DNA of 64,000 nt from Argyresthia goedartella (lineage: Eukaryota > Arthropoda > Insecta > Lepidoptera > Argyresthiidae), in contig OX463818.1 of the NCBI GenBank assembly GCA_949825045.1, positions 33,496,906 through 33,560,905 on the forward strand, in the 5' to 3' direction. This document shows, in pieces, positions 33,345 to 44,555 of this stretch. How positions within the stretch are numbered: the first letter of the stretch is position 1; every line of letters begins with the position of its first letter. The position numbers and the translations under genes were made by a program. The notes beneath the pieces were generated by a model. The model saw only the letters and a program-made list of their open reading frames with translations. It was not told the origin of the DNA and made no database searches.

Positions 33345-33713
33345 GGTAGTGTATATAAGTTATATAATTAAGCTGTATGCTGTAAATTTGAGTAACTACT
33401 TGTAGATTTAAGGATATTGCATGGTTTAGAAAAGAAAAAAAAAAAGTGTATATATAGTAATACGAATTAGGATAAGTTGCGGGTAAGCGAGGTTGTATAG
33501 TTAGATAGATAAATAAAATAAGACAGGAGAGAGCTCAATCGAGTTGTGTAAATATTATATACATAATTGACAGATTCATCGGTCTGTGTACATGATTTGA
33601 GATGTCCGTACATATAGAGTAGATATGGACAAAGCATGGGTAGCATAGTGGTAATGAGATCCTTGCACCATGTTTAACTGAGATAAACAGTGTCTCAAGG
33701 TCTGGGAGGGGGC
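33345..33713 (+). other. Gypsy-B 3' untranslated region and polypurine tract
   Basis: No gene. Ends with the purine tract CTGGGAGGGGGC (33702-33713) directly before the LTR start TGTAATGG. An equivalent tract precedes the Gypsy-C 3' LTR. Confidence 0.75.
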
Positions 33714-34111
33714 TGTAATGGTACACGAGAGTCAGTACATTTGATACTTCATTTTTCGTGACAGAGGGCTAGCCCATCGCCGCGCTGTTTTGAATACAAG
33801 AATCGGTTCATATAACGTTTGGGGTTTTGCGTAGCTCAGGGTAAGTTAGCAAAAAACAATGAGCCGAGCGCGTGGGTTGGTTCCAGGAACAGAGTTCAGT
33901 TCAGGTTTTTTTGTCGCATCCCTGCGGAATGTGTAGGGATCCGAGCCGATTTGGCTGCGCGCTGAATAAAATATGAATAACTAAATAATGGAAGGTTATT
34001 ACGGAACGACACGGGGAAAGCTATTATGTTGACTGCAAATATACAATTGCGTTTGTTTGGTATGAGATGACGAGTTTGACATCAGTAGTCTGAATATCAT
34101 TCTAGTGATCT

Positions 34112-36323
34112 TGTACCGGCACCATGCCAAGGTCGGAGCCGCCGCTATCAGTAGCTATGATCGTCTATTCTATCTATCCCAAAATGAGAGGACCCGATTC
34201 AGCTGTAAGATTTGTAAGTTAAGAATGATAAGTCTGAATTCCTCGTTCGTTGAGAAATTCGTTAGGCGTACAATAGTCGAACGAAGTTTGGTTCAGGAAG
34301 TTACAGTTTCAAGTTAGACAGAGAAAGCATATATGTCCGCGAGCCGGTAATTCACATCAGTCAGCGGTGTATTGCGCCAGAACGATCGTTGTTATATTTT
34401 ATGTGATGGCACCATCTGGTTTTTGTATATATGAGCGCATTGGAACATCTTTTGTTTTAGTTTTAGTGGTCGACCACAGTTTATAATATTTGTTTGTGAT
34501 ATCGTATAGATATCCGTCGTAGTTTTACGACGTGAGTACTCAATGATATTTCATGTGCTCGCTAGTAGCGGCTTGTGGTGGTTCCAATTATATATTTGGT
34601 TCACGGCAATAACGATCCGAAAAGACCGGTTTACACAATTGCGATTTGAGTTCCGAAATGGGTTCTGAACTAGCGGTTACCTCAAAAGGTCCGTAACGTT
34701 TTGAAACCTTCAACTCTGCGCAATTTGAGCTGGATGTTATCGAAACGTAAGCATTATTGTTTTAGGAGATCTAACCCACACCATAGCGAAGTGCATAGTT
34801 CGATAAATACCGAACTATGAATTCCACTAGCCGCAGCACGTCCTGGGCTGAGCCAAATCATATATACCGACTCAGCTTACACATTAGATCTCCAGCGAAA
34901 TTTACATTTAATTTAAAAATGCAACTTGAATCCAATCTGACCCAAGGCAATGCAAAACACCTACCCGGTCCTAAACAATGAACTTTAGACTGTAAATTGA
35001 TCTCTTCGCGCGTCCCCGACAACACTCAAATGTCAAAATATCAACAGGATATGTTATCTGTGTTGACACCGGTTTAACTTTGTTCTGAATTTGTTATTTC
35101 CATCCGCGGAACCTCATCGATCAAACAGTCTCCCTATGCCCTGCCAACCTAGGTTTAGCCGCAACTAAACTCCTGTCTAGCCTAGTCTAAAAACCTAGTG
35201 TTATACCACGTCCATTATCGACACCACTCGAAAATGGTTGAGTTTGATTTGAATGTGCTTGAATGTTTAACGACTGTGTGTGTGGGAATTACAAAACTCG
35301 CTACTCGAAAGGAATGAGGAGAGGATTAGCCCGCGAATATCCTAAGAGCCAATCCAGGAACCCTATGGTGAAGGAAAAAGGAATTTAGGGTCGCTCCAAG
35401 CCCAGACTCAGACTCAGATATTTGACTTAAAAGTTCTTTTCTAACGACCCAAGGATAGTTTTGGAATTAGGGGTAGGTTGATATAAAGGTAGGAACCGAG
35501 GTATATCTCGGCGCTTCAGACACTCACGAAAACCCACTGAAACTCCGCAATCACAAATTCGTATAGTTCTGACGCGTAACACGGCAGACAAAACTGTTTA
35601 GAACTCGTGAAAGACGACTGTCACAGTAGCTAGACGCTGAGACTGAATGCCCTCACCTCTCTTGCTCTGGTATTTATACGCCCCACATGCGTCCTTTGCG
35701 AACACGCTCTGCCCAAGCGAAGCTTCTTATCACCAACTACACAGGGTCTATTTTCTACCATGCCATGCAGATCCGCCGTTCTACAAATTGTGTGTACGCA
35801 TATTCACTATGATCAACCGTAGGTGATCACTCAAATCATTTGGTACTGCCGATACACAGAATCTGTTGATCGCTGACCAATAAAAGCTTGTTGCGATTAA
35901 TTAAGCATACCCGACCGCTAGGGCGCGTGGCTAAGACCACCAGAACGATATTCAAACTAGCGGTGTCAGACCCTCCATATCATACCTCAATCGCAATTGT
36001 GTATTTGCAATCAACATAATAGCTTTCTCCGTTCCATAATAACCTTTCATTATTTAGTTATTCATAATTTTATTCAACGCGCAGCCAAATCGGCTCTGAT
36101 CTCTACACATCTCGCAGGAATGCGACAAAAAAAACTTGACCTGAACTGAAATTCCACGAATGAACCCACGCGTCTTTTTTTTTGCAAACTTTGCCAGTAA
36201 GCTACGCAAAACCCCCAAACGTTATCTGAACCGATTCTCGTATTCAAAACAGCGCGGCGTTGGGCTAGCTCTCTACCACGCAGAATGAAGTATCAAATGT
36301 ACCGAACCTCGTGTACCATTACA
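34112..36323 (-). repeat. Gypsy-C 3' LTR (2212 bp)
   Basis: Ends TGTAATGG...CGGTACA on the minus strand. Contains a perfect 9-bp hairpin CATAGTTCG/CGAACTATG near 34795-34820. No open frame of note. Confidence 0.94.
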
Positions 36324-36721
36324 GCCCCCTCCCAGACCTTGAGACACTGTTTATCTCAGTTAACATGGCGCAAGGATCTCATTACCACTATGCTACCCAT
36401 ACTTTGTACATATCTACTCTATATGTACGGACATCTCAAATCATTTACACAGACCGATGAATCTGTCAATTATGTATATAATATTTACACAACTCGATTG
36501 AGTTCTCTCCTGTCTTATCTTATTTATCTATCTAACTATACAACCTCGCTTACCCGCAATTTATCTTAATTCGTATTACTATATATATATATACAAATTG
36601 TTGTTTTTTTTGTTTTTTTTTTTTTGTTTTTGTTTCCAAACCATGCAAGATCCTTAAATCTACAAAGTAGTTACTCAAATTTACAGCTTACAGCTTAATT
36701 ATATAACTTTTATACACTATC
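36324..36721 (-). other. Gypsy-C 3' untranslated region with polypurine tract
   Basis: No gene. The purine tract CTGGGAGGGGGC (minus strand, 36335-36324) abuts the LTR. An A-rich, low-complexity stretch (minus strand) lies at 36595-36640. Confidence 0.75.
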
Positions 36722-39700
36722 TTATTTATCTACGCCCTTATTCGTCCTCACATAATACCTGGCTATATTTATAGTATTGAAGTTACCCAATATCTCATTT
36801 GAACCCGGATCTACTAACGTATAACAGTTAGGATATACCACTGCCGAAATAACATAAGGCCCTTTATACAACAACGAAAATTTCCGCATGATTTTATGTT
36901 CTTTATTTGAACGCACAAAAGTCTTAAGTTTCACATAATCACCTATACGATAGACCTCTAACTTACGCCGTTTGTCCGCCTGTCGCTTACGTCGTTCACT
37001 AGAACTTTTAGAGTTTTCTATCGCTACATTTCGCACCTGTTCCGAATCTCGCACACTATGGCCTAATAACCATTCATCGCCTAATTCCTTGTCAATAGTT
37101 AACGGTTCCCGCCTACCAAACGCTAACTCATTAGGCGCAAAGCCTGTGCTTGTGTGTTCGATATTATTATAGCAATTTTGAATGTCCGGTAACACGTCGA
37201 CCCAACTACGATTACTTCCGCCACAATAAGTTCTAATCAGTCGACCTAGCTCGCGATTCACTCTTTCTACGCTATTAGAATTTGGACAATACACCGACGT
37301 ATGAGTGACCCGAATCCCCAGCTGTTTGAGTCCAAATTCCCAAACTTTCGATATGAACTGTGGTCCTGAGTCCGTAATTATAGTTTCGATAGGTATTTCC
37401 CTATGAAATCTCTTTGTACAAGCGAGCACGCTCCTACCTGTCGCTTTTCGCATTGGATATAATTTTATTACTTTACTATACACGTCTTGAATCACATATA
37501 TATATTGATATCCGAATTTACCTACGGGCAATGGCCCATAAAGGTCCGAGAAAACTTTCTCACCCAACCTTTCCGCCAACACCGATGTACAAGGACCAAC
37601 GGTATTGTTAGTACTTGGTTTGACCTTTTGACATATGTCACAACTTCTTATCACCGCGCTAATCACCCTACTAATATGAAGAAAATAATATCTGTCCTTC
37701 ATCAGTGCTAATATTTTATATCTGCCGTAGTGACCTATTTCTTCATGTATGTGTAAAATAAGTTCCTCCTGTAGTGATTTCGGAATTACTAGCAACTGTA
37801 CGTTCCGCTTCGGCACGTGAAAATATAACGTATCACCTACTAGCTTGTAATTTTCAAAACCTCTCGTTCCCGTATCTACCACTCTTCGTCTGATACAACC
37901 GCTAATTCGATTTAACCGCTCATCTTCGCTTTGTAATCTCGCAATGTCCCGTAAACTCGAAATAACACTTGCGGTATTCGATGCCTGAAACCAGAATATC
38001 CCCGGCTGAACATTTGTACTGTCAATCATACCTCCAGGTCCCGCTATTTGCCTGCTTAGCGTGTCGGCAATTTGATTATCAGTCCCTCGCACAAATTCTA
38101 TGTCGTAATCGAATTGCTCTAAAAACATAATCCACCTAGTTACGCGTGCCCCTAATAAGGTCCACGATTTAATGAACGTCAAACTTTTATGATCAGTTCT
38201 AATAATAACTTTTTCTCCCCGCAAATATATCTCAAATCGCTTTAAAGTGTATATAACTGCATACATTTCCTGTTCACTGATAGCCCATCTCGTCTGAGCA
38301 CCCTTAAATGCCTGCGAACAGAACCCTATAATTCGTTCCTGGCCCGAATCATCTAATTGATAAACATAGCCCCTAATTCCTATAGCGCTGGCGTCACATT
38401 GAACATAATATGTTTTTCCCGCCAATGGCTGACTCAAAATTATACTTTCTGAGAATTGGTTTTTTATCTCGTCAAAAGCACTTTGCATCTGCGCATTCCA
38501 GACGAACTTGACTCCAGACCGTAATAAATTGTACAAGGGCTGTGTCAACGTTCCAAAATTTTTTATAAACCTCCTAAAGTAATTTATGAACCCCAAAAAC
38601 GCCCTCAATTGCCTGACAGTTCTGGGTGACGGATATAATTTAAGTGTTTCAATTTTGTCCGGGTCCATCTGCAAACCTTGTGTAGACAAAATATGCCCCA
38701 ATAACTTGACCCTTTTTTGTGCGAACTCGCATTTTTTTAGTTTGCATGTGAAGCCCGCGTCTTTTAATTTACTCAGAACCGTGTCCACTTGAGACAAATG
38801 CTGTTCGAAGTCACCCTCAGTTAAAATTGCCAAATCGTCAACAAAATTTAAACAATATGACCTAACCTCTGGCCCTAGAATTAAGTCCATCGCCCTCGAA
38901 AATGAACCCACACTGGTTTTCAACCCCTGAGGTAAAACGTTGTAAACATAACTTCTGCCTTGATATACAAAACCCGTGTATCTTTTAGATTCGTCTGATA
39001 ATGGTATAGAAAAATACGCATCTTTGATATCAATAACTCCTATGTAGTTTATTCGGCGCCCGGATTGCAATATCTCACTCATTAAAGGTGTGGTTTCAAC
39101 CTCCCCGACCATTCCCGTGTTTAATTGTCGTGCATCTAGCAGAATACGGACCTCTCCCGATTTCTTTAATGTACAAGTCAATGGACTGCTGAAATCCGTA
39201 GATTGCCTGCTAATAATACCTATCAATTCCATTTCTTCCAAACGTTTTGTTACTTTATCGCGATATGCGAACGGTATGGGATAGCTTCGTTTTACGAAAG
39301 GCGTTTCATCTCTCATTTTTATCTCATGTATATATTTATTTGTCCGACCTACTCTATCGCTAAACAACTCTGCATGCTTATTTAACACCGGCAATAACTT
39401 TGTTTTGTGTTCAACAGGTATTGATGAATTATTCACATATTCCTCTATCATATTTCTACAGGTATCTTGGTTCTGTACTTCCATTGTACAACAGCAAGAT
39501 TCCGGATTAGGACCAGTACCTAATGGTATTTCACACATCCGCCCGGCGCTTCGTATAATTAGCCTCTTATTACCCTCACACGTTAAACTGGCTCGCGCCT
39601 GTTGTATAAAATCAAACCCCAAAATTAAATCTTTAGGCACCCTTGTTAATACTAGCATTGGAGTATCGATAACGCATTCACCTATCGTTAATGGTAACGT

Positions 39701-40183
39701 TACTAATTTATCAACCTTTTCCTTACTGACTCCAAATGCACCTGTGATTCTCAAACTTGGAATCGGTATTTCCGTCGGTTTTCCCAATTGACTGCATACT
39801 TCTTCGTACACTCTCCGACTTATTACGCTGATTTCGCTCCCCGAATCAATCAAACTCCTTACAACAATAATCCCAATACGCACATCTATCTCAGGTAATG
39901 TCAAAGTACTACATAACTCGCGCCCACACTCAGTCGAATCGTCGTCTCTGAATATCGTATGTAAACGTCTGTCATTTCGATCTCTACAATTCGATCTAGA
40001 TTTTTCATCTAAACACACGGCATATCCGTGCGCTTTATGCGCTAGTAATTGAATAAATTCATTCACACCCACGTTCGAATCCAAATTACACAAATCATAC
40101 AGTCTATGTTTTCTTTCAATTTGATCGGCTGTCCACCCGAACCGTAATAAATATCTGTGCGCGAACGACCCGCGCGAGTCCAC
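36722..40183 (-). CDS. Gypsy-C pol: protease, RT, RNase H, integrase
   Basis: 1153 residues, all domains present. Aspartic protease with SLIDSGSEISVIS (about 110-122). RT with RILLDARQLN, VLPQGLKTS and the catalytic FVDDLAI. RNase H with QCDASAIGIR, SEQEMYAVIYTL and IRTDHKSL. Integrase with an HH-CC finger (HIHEEIGHYGRYK...CDICQ) and core residues in FSDLYGPLP, ITDSGPQFIS and SNSVERVNREL. Acts in cytoplasmic particles and the nucleus to copy and insert the element. It is read in the -1 frame relative to gag, and the frame opens upstream of the gag stop, so a Gag-Pol fusion made by frameshifting is the likely route. This is the only pol in the window with every catalytic motif. Confidence 0.93.
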   Translation of the reverse strand: MDSRGSFAHRYLLRFGWTADQIERKHRLYDLCNLDSNVGVNEFIQLLAHKAHGYAVCLDEKSRSNCRDRNDRRLHTIFRDDDSTECGRELCSTLTLPEIDVRIGIIVVRSLIDSGSEISVISRRVYEEVCSQLGKPTEIPIPSLRITGAFGVSKEKVDKLVTLPLTIGECVIDTPMLVLTRVPKDLILGFDFIQQARASLTCEGNKRLIIRSAGRMCEIPLGTGPNPESCCCTMEVQNQDTCRNMIEEYVNNSSIPVEHKTKLLPVLNKHAELFSDRVGRTNKYIHEIKMRDETPFVKRSYPIPFAYRDKVTKRLEEMELIGIISRQSTDFSSPLTCTLKKSGEVRILLDARQLNTGMVGEVETTPLMSEILQSGRRINYIGVIDIKDAYFSIPLSDESKRYTGFVYQGRSYVYNVLPQGLKTSVGSFSRAMDLILGPEVRSYCLNFVDDLAILTEGDFEQHLSQVDTVLSKLKDAGFTCKLKKCEFAQKRVKLLGHILSTQGLQMDPDKIETLKLYPSPRTVRQLRAFLGFINYFRRFIKNFGTLTQPLYNLLRSGVKFVWNAQMQSAFDEIKNQFSESIILSQPLAGKTYYVQCDASAIGIRGYVYQLDDSGQERIIGFCSQAFKGAQTRWAISEQEMYAVIYTLKRFEIYLRGEKVIIRTDHKSLTFIKSWTLLGARVTRWIMFLEQFDYDIEFVRGTDNQIADTLSRQIAGPGGMIDSTNVQPGIFWFQASNTASVISSLRDIARLQSEDERLNRISGCIRRRVVDTGTRGFENYKLVGDTLYFHVPKRNVQLLVIPKSLQEELILHIHEEIGHYGRYKILALMKDRYYFLHISRVISAVIRSCDICQKVKPSTNNTVGPCTSVLAERLGEKVFSDLYGPLPVGKFGYQYIYVIQDVYSKVIKLYPMRKATGRSVLACTKRFHREIPIETIITDSGPQFISKVWEFGLKQLGIRVTHTSVYCPNSNSVERVNRELGRLIRTYCGGSNRSWVDVLPDIQNCYNNIEHTSTGFAPNELAFGRREPLTIDKELGDEWLLGHSVRDSEQVRNVAIENSKSSSERRKRQADKRRKLEVYRIGDYVKLKTFVRSNKEHKIMRKFSLLYKGPYVISAVVYPNCYTLVDPGSNEILGNFNTINIARYYVRTNKGVDK

Positions 40184-40192
40184 TAGTTTTTT
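40159..40192 (-). promoter_or_regulatory. -1 ribosomal frameshift site at gag/pol junction
   Basis: On the minus strand the last gag codons read A AAA AAC in zero frame (40192-40186), the canonical X XXY YYZ heptamer, directly followed by the gag TAG (40185-40183). After a 10-base spacer comes a 5-bp GC stem with a 7-base loop (GCGCG...CGCGC, 40175-40159). Slipping back one base enters the open pol frame. Confidence 0.8.
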
Positions 40193-41238
40193 GAATTCTG
40201 ACTTATCGCATTATTCCTGTCACTTGAACTTTGCCCTGCCTCTGTATCTCCTGAACTATCATTGCCCCTCTGGAACCCTATTGCCTTGAAGCTAGGCTGA
40301 GGCTGTCTGCCTCTACCGCGAAAATAACCGCGACCACGCGTCCCAAATTCGTTTCGCGCCTTCGTTACCGCGTTATAATTATTCCTACGACTCATCGCGT
40401 TATAACGTATCGTATTTACCCGCATAGCTCGATATTGCCCACGCATGTAGCTATTCCGCCTTACATTATTCGTATCCATTGTCTCAGAACCATGTATCGC
40501 ACTTAATCCTCCATCGACATTCCGTTCTAAATGCCGAAGGAATTCGACCGCATCACGTATAGTCATTGACTCCTTCCTAGCAAAAAACGCTACCTGAATA
40601 TCACGCGGCAACTGTCTGAAAATCGCGTTGATTTTCTCCGTATCAGTAAACGGTATCGTAAGCTCATATATGCTATTCAATTGAGAGGCAAAGAATTCTT
40701 CCATACTTTGACCTTTCTTAGAATCAAACTTCGCAGTCAGGAATCTTTGCTTAATTAATTCCTGTTCATTATCACCCCAGAATACCTCTCTGAAATCTTT
40801 TCCAAAATCCGAATAGGTTCGCCATGAGTCTCTGTATATGCTCATTCGAACTTTTGCAATTCCTACCAAACTATCCGTTGCCCATATCAAAGCCCTAGAA
40901 CTATCTCCCGAGACTTTAATATAATCCTTTAAATCTCTTAAGAAAATCATCGGATTTTCCGAACTCCGCCCATCGAATGTCGGCAACTTCTGTGTCATTT
41001 TCACAATGCATGATTGACGTTTTTCTACCGATTGTTCAAACGTCTCTAGTTCCTGTCTATCAGTCTGTCTGTCTGAAGTCCTACTAGCATTGCTCGTGCT
41101 GGAACCCCTTTCCAAACTGTCTAATCTATTCACTATTTCAGATAACAATTGCGTCACCTGCCCTGACGCCATTTCACTTGTGTGTGAAAGTGAATTTTGT
41201 GCTACCCCACTTACGGTTTTTCTACGCCGGCCGGACAT
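40183..41238 (-). CDS. Gypsy-C gag
   Basis: 351 residues. An N-terminal coiled segment, then a retrotransposon capsid region (LPTFDGRSSENPMIFLRD, RDSWRTYSDFGKDFREVFWG, FFASQLNSIYELTIPFTD). There is no CCHC knuckle. The C-terminus is instead Arg/Gly-rich (RGRGYFRGRGRQPQPSF), a pattern known in gag proteins that bind RNA through basic residues. The frame is intact, unlike the stop-containing copy in Gypsy-B. The stop lies within the slippery-site arrangement that leads into pol. Confidence 0.92.
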   Translation of the reverse strand: MSGRRRKTVSGVAQNSLSHTSEMASGQVTQLLSEIVNRLDSLERGSSTSNASRTSDRQTDRQELETFEQSVEKRQSCIVKMTQKLPTFDGRSSENPMIFLRDLKDYIKVSGDSSRALIWATDSLVGIAKVRMSIYRDSWRTYSDFGKDFREVFWGDNEQELIKQRFLTAKFDSKKGQSMEEFFASQLNSIYELTIPFTDTEKINAIFRQLPRDIQVAFFARKESMTIRDAVEFLRHLERNVDGGLSAIHGSETMDTNNVRRNSYMRGQYRAMRVNTIRYNAMSRRNNYNAVTKARNEFGTRGRGYFRGRGRQPQPSFKAIGFQRGNDSSGDTEAGQSSSDRNNAISQNSKN

Positions 41239-41423
41239 TATTCCTAAACAAAAACCGCCGTAGCTCGTACAAAGAATTGTGAAAACAATGCCCCTTTTTT
41301 TTGCTTATTTCTTATTTACAAAACTGAACTGTTTAAAATCGTTTCTACGTTGTGTTATTTTTAAAAGTAACGCGTTAGACCTTGATTCTTTTAGAATATC
41401 TAGGTATCAGACTATCTAGGATA

Positions 41424-41442
41424 TCCTTCGGTCTCGGCACCA
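41424..41442 (-). promoter_or_regulatory. Gypsy-C primer-binding site
   Basis: TGGTGCCGAGACC on the minus strand begins 7 bases inside the 5' LTR end (41450). It differs from the Gypsy-B site after the first eight bases, so primer use may differ. Confidence 0.7.
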
Positions 41443-41449
41443 AAGAATC

Positions 41450-43662
41450 TGTACCGGCACCATGCCAAGGTCGGAGCCGCCGCTATCAGTAGCTATGATC
41501 GTCTATTCTATCTATCCCAAAATGAGAGGACCCGATTCAGCTGTAAGATTTGTAAGTTAAGAATGATAAGTCTGAATTCCTCGTTCGTTGAGAAATTCGT
41601 TAGGCGTACAATAGTCGAACGAAGTTTGGTTCAGGAAGTTACAGTTTCAAGTTAGACAGGGAAAGCATATATGTCCGCGAGCCGGTAATTCACATCAGTC
41701 AGCGGTGTATTGCGCCAGAACGATCGTTGTTATATTTTATGTGATGGCACCATCTGGTTTTTGTATATATGAGCGCATTGGAACATCTTTTGTTTTAGTT
41801 TTAGTGGTCGACCACAGTTTATAATATTTGTTTGTGATATCGTATAGATATCCGTCGTAGTTTTACGACGTGAGTACTCAATGATATTTCATGTGCTCGC
41901 TAGTAGCGGCTTGTGGTGGTTCCAATTATATATTTGGTTCACGGCAATAACGATCCGAAAAGACCGGTTTACACAATTGCGATTTGAGTTCCGAAATGGG
42001 TTCTGAATTAGCGGTTACCTCAAAAGGTCCGTAACGTTTTGAAACCTTCAACTCTGCGCAATTTGAGCTGGATGTTATTGAAACGTAAGCATTATTGTTT
42101 TAGGAGATCTAACCCACACCATAGCGAAGTGCATAGTTCGATAAATACCGAACTATGAATTCCACTAGCCGCAGCACGTCCTGGGCTGAGCCAAATCATA
42201 TATACCGACTCAGCTTACACATTAGATCTCCAGCGAAATTTACATTTAATTTAAAAATGCAACTTGAATCCAATCTGACCCAAGGCAATGCAAAACACCT
42301 ACCCGGTCCTAAACAATGAACTTTAGACTGTAAATTGATCTCTTCGCGCGTCCCCGACAACACTCAAATGTCAAAATATCAACAGAATATGTTATCTGTG
42401 TTGACACCGGTTTAACTTTGTTCTGAATTTGTTATTTCCATCCGCGGAACCTCATCGATCAAACAGTCTCCCTATGCCCTGCCAACCTAGGTTTAGCCGC
42501 AACTAAACTCCTGTCTAGCCTAGTCTAAAAACCTAGTGTTATACCACGTCCATTATCGACACCACTCGAAAATGGTTGAGTTTGATTTGAATGTGCTTGA
42601 ATGTTTAACGACTGTGTGTGTGGGAATTACAAAACTCGCTACTCGAAAGGAATGAGGAGAGGATTAGCCCGCGAATATCCTAAGAGCCAATCCAGGAACC
42701 CTATGGTGAAGGAAAAAGGAATTTAGGGTCGCTCCAAGCCCAGACTCAGACTCAGATATTTGACTTAAAAGTTCTTTTCTAACGACCCAAGGATAGTTTT
42801 GGAATTAGGGGTAGGTTGATATAAAGGTAGGAACCGAGGTATATCTCGGCGCTTCAGACACTCACGAAAACCCACTGAAACTCCGCAATCACAAATTCGT
42901 ATAGTTCTGACGCGTAACACGGCAGACAAAACTGTTTAGAACTCGTGAAAGACGACTGTCACAGTAGCTAGACGCTGAGACTGAATGCCCTCACCTCTCT
43001 TGCTCTGGTATTTATACGCCCCACATGCGTCCTTTGCGAACACGCTCTGCCCAAGCGAAGCTTCTTATCACCAACTACACAGGGTCTATTTTCTACCATG
43101 CCATGCAGATCCGCCGTTCTACAAATTGTGTGTACGCATATTCACTATGATCAACCGTAGGTGATCACTCAAATCATTTGGTACTGCCGATACACAGAAT
43201 CTGTTGATCGCTGACCAATAAAAGCTTGTTGCGATTAATTAAGCATACCCGACCGCTAGGGCGCGTGGCTAAGACCACCAGAACGATATTCAAACTAGCG
43301 GTGTCAGACCCTCCATATCATACCTCAATCGCAATTGTGTATTTGCAATCAACATAATAGCTTTCTCCGTTCCATAATAACCTTTCATTATTTAGTTATT
43401 CATAATTTTATTCAACGCGCAGCCAAATCGGCTCTGATCTCTACACATCTCGCAGGAATGCGACAAAAAAAACTTGACCTGAACTGAAATTCCACGAATG
43501 AACCCACGCGTCTTTTTTTTTTGCAAACTTTGCCAGTAAGCTACGCAAAACCCCCAAACGTTATCTGAACCGATTCTCGTATTCAAAACAGCGCGGCGTT
43601 GGGCTAGCTCTCTACCACGCAGAATGAAGTATCAAATGTACCGAACCTCGTGTACCATTACA
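41450..43662 (-). repeat. Gypsy-C 5' LTR (2213 bp)
   Basis: Near-identical to 34112-36323. Confidence 0.94.
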
Positions 43663-43979
43663 ATCTTTGTCTAGCGCGCTAGCGGTCGGGAAGGCTTAAT
43701 TAATCGCAACAAGCTTTTATGGTCAGCGATCAACAGATTCTGTGTATCGGCAGTACCAAATGATTTGAGTGATAACCTACGGTTGATCATAGTGAATATG
43801 CGTACACACAATTTGTAGAACGGCGGATCTGCATGGCATGGTTGAAATTAGACCCTGTGTAGTTAGTGATAAGAAGCTTCGCTTGGGCAGAGCGTGTTCG
43901 CAAAGGACGCCATTTTTTTTTTCAGACATGTGGGGACTATAAATACGATTGCGGGGGAAGGTAGAGCATTCAGTCTCAA

Positions 43980-44555
43980 ACCTTCCATAATAAGTGCATG
44001 TCGCATGCAGAATTTAAGTAATTGTCCACTTCGTCTAATTTCTCAAACGAGAATGTTGCGTGAGGCACTCGCTCACTCTCGTTGGTCGCCGCCGTCATGG
44101 CTTGGTTAGATAAAGTGAGGTTATTTTACCTTGAGATAAACCGCGACCGATCTGTGTCTTCCACTTTGTTGAAGCTTGCGCTGGGGCCGGAACCAGTGAG
44201 ACCTGCAGCAGAGGCAGGTCGCTCGTAACTTGGTTGGCTTTGCAGGATAAATTACTCAGGGCACGTGGGTCGACACCAGAATGAAGATACGGAGTTCCCA
44301 GTAATCTTTTATTCATAAAAGACACCAAGAAAATAATTACAGTATTAGTAAGTGTAATTAACGGACTAGTCTTATGTACAATTACTGATAATTAAATATT
44401 AAAGTTATCACAGAGCAAGGAATACATGACAGGCCATTGAGAGAGGTTAAGCCGAAGAAAAAGGGAAAACGGAAGTGTCAAAAATGTCATAGACATATAT
44501 AGACGGGTTACCATAGACTATAGAAGGATGGTTAGAGGAGATTATATTTCTAACA
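43980..44555 (-). mobile_element. copia-like 5' fragment: LTR, leader and first gag codons
   Basis: On the minus strand an LTR-like unit starts TGTTAGAAATATAATC at 44555 and ends near CTTCAACA at 44167, with AATAAAAG before its end. A short leader and an ATG at 44098 follow, opening a gag-like frame (VPHATFSFEKLDE) that is cut after 39 codons at 43980, where Gypsy-B LTR begins. The TGTTA start suggests a copia-type element, but no pol is present to confirm. It is inserted in Gypsy-A pol right after the RT. Confidence 0.55.

Larger units (their letters stand above)
34112..43662 (-). mobile_element. Gypsy-C: young, apparently complete Ty3/gypsy-type element
   Basis: 9551 bp with 2.2-kb LTRs (34112-36323 and 41450-43662) and a 4-bp duplication ATCT (34108-34111, 43663-43666). 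Gag and pol are both full open frames. The two LTRs differ by about four substitutions and one T-run length change, so insertion is recent. No env-like frame follows pol. It inserted into the LTR of Gypsy-B, a relative. Confidence 0.95.
22860..43979 (+). mobile_element. Gypsy-B: internally deleted gypsy element with giant LTRs, carrying BEL-2 and Gypsy-C
   Basis: The 5' LTR starts TGTAATGGTACACGAG at 22860 and, with BEL-2 removed, ends at 31854 (about 2.18 kb). The short interior (31855-33713) has gag and integrase remnants. The 3' LTR starts at 33714, is opened by Gypsy-C at 34112 and is cut at 43979. The family is the same as Gypsy-C but diverged. It inserted in Gypsy-A pol. Its right end was lost in a deletion that joins it to a copia-like fragment, so no target duplication can be shown. 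The two LTRs differ by about 1.5% where compared, plus a 45-bp gap. Confidence 0.86.
33714..43979 (+). repeat. Gypsy-B 3' LTR, interrupted by Gypsy-C and truncated
   Basis: LTR sequence at 33714-34111 and 43667-43979. The remaining 1.5 kb of the LTR is missing after 43979. Confidence 0.87.

Noticed and set aside
36324..36721. search for an env gene in Gypsy-C
   Set aside because: The 400 bp between pol and the LTR contain no long frame, signal peptide or membrane segment.
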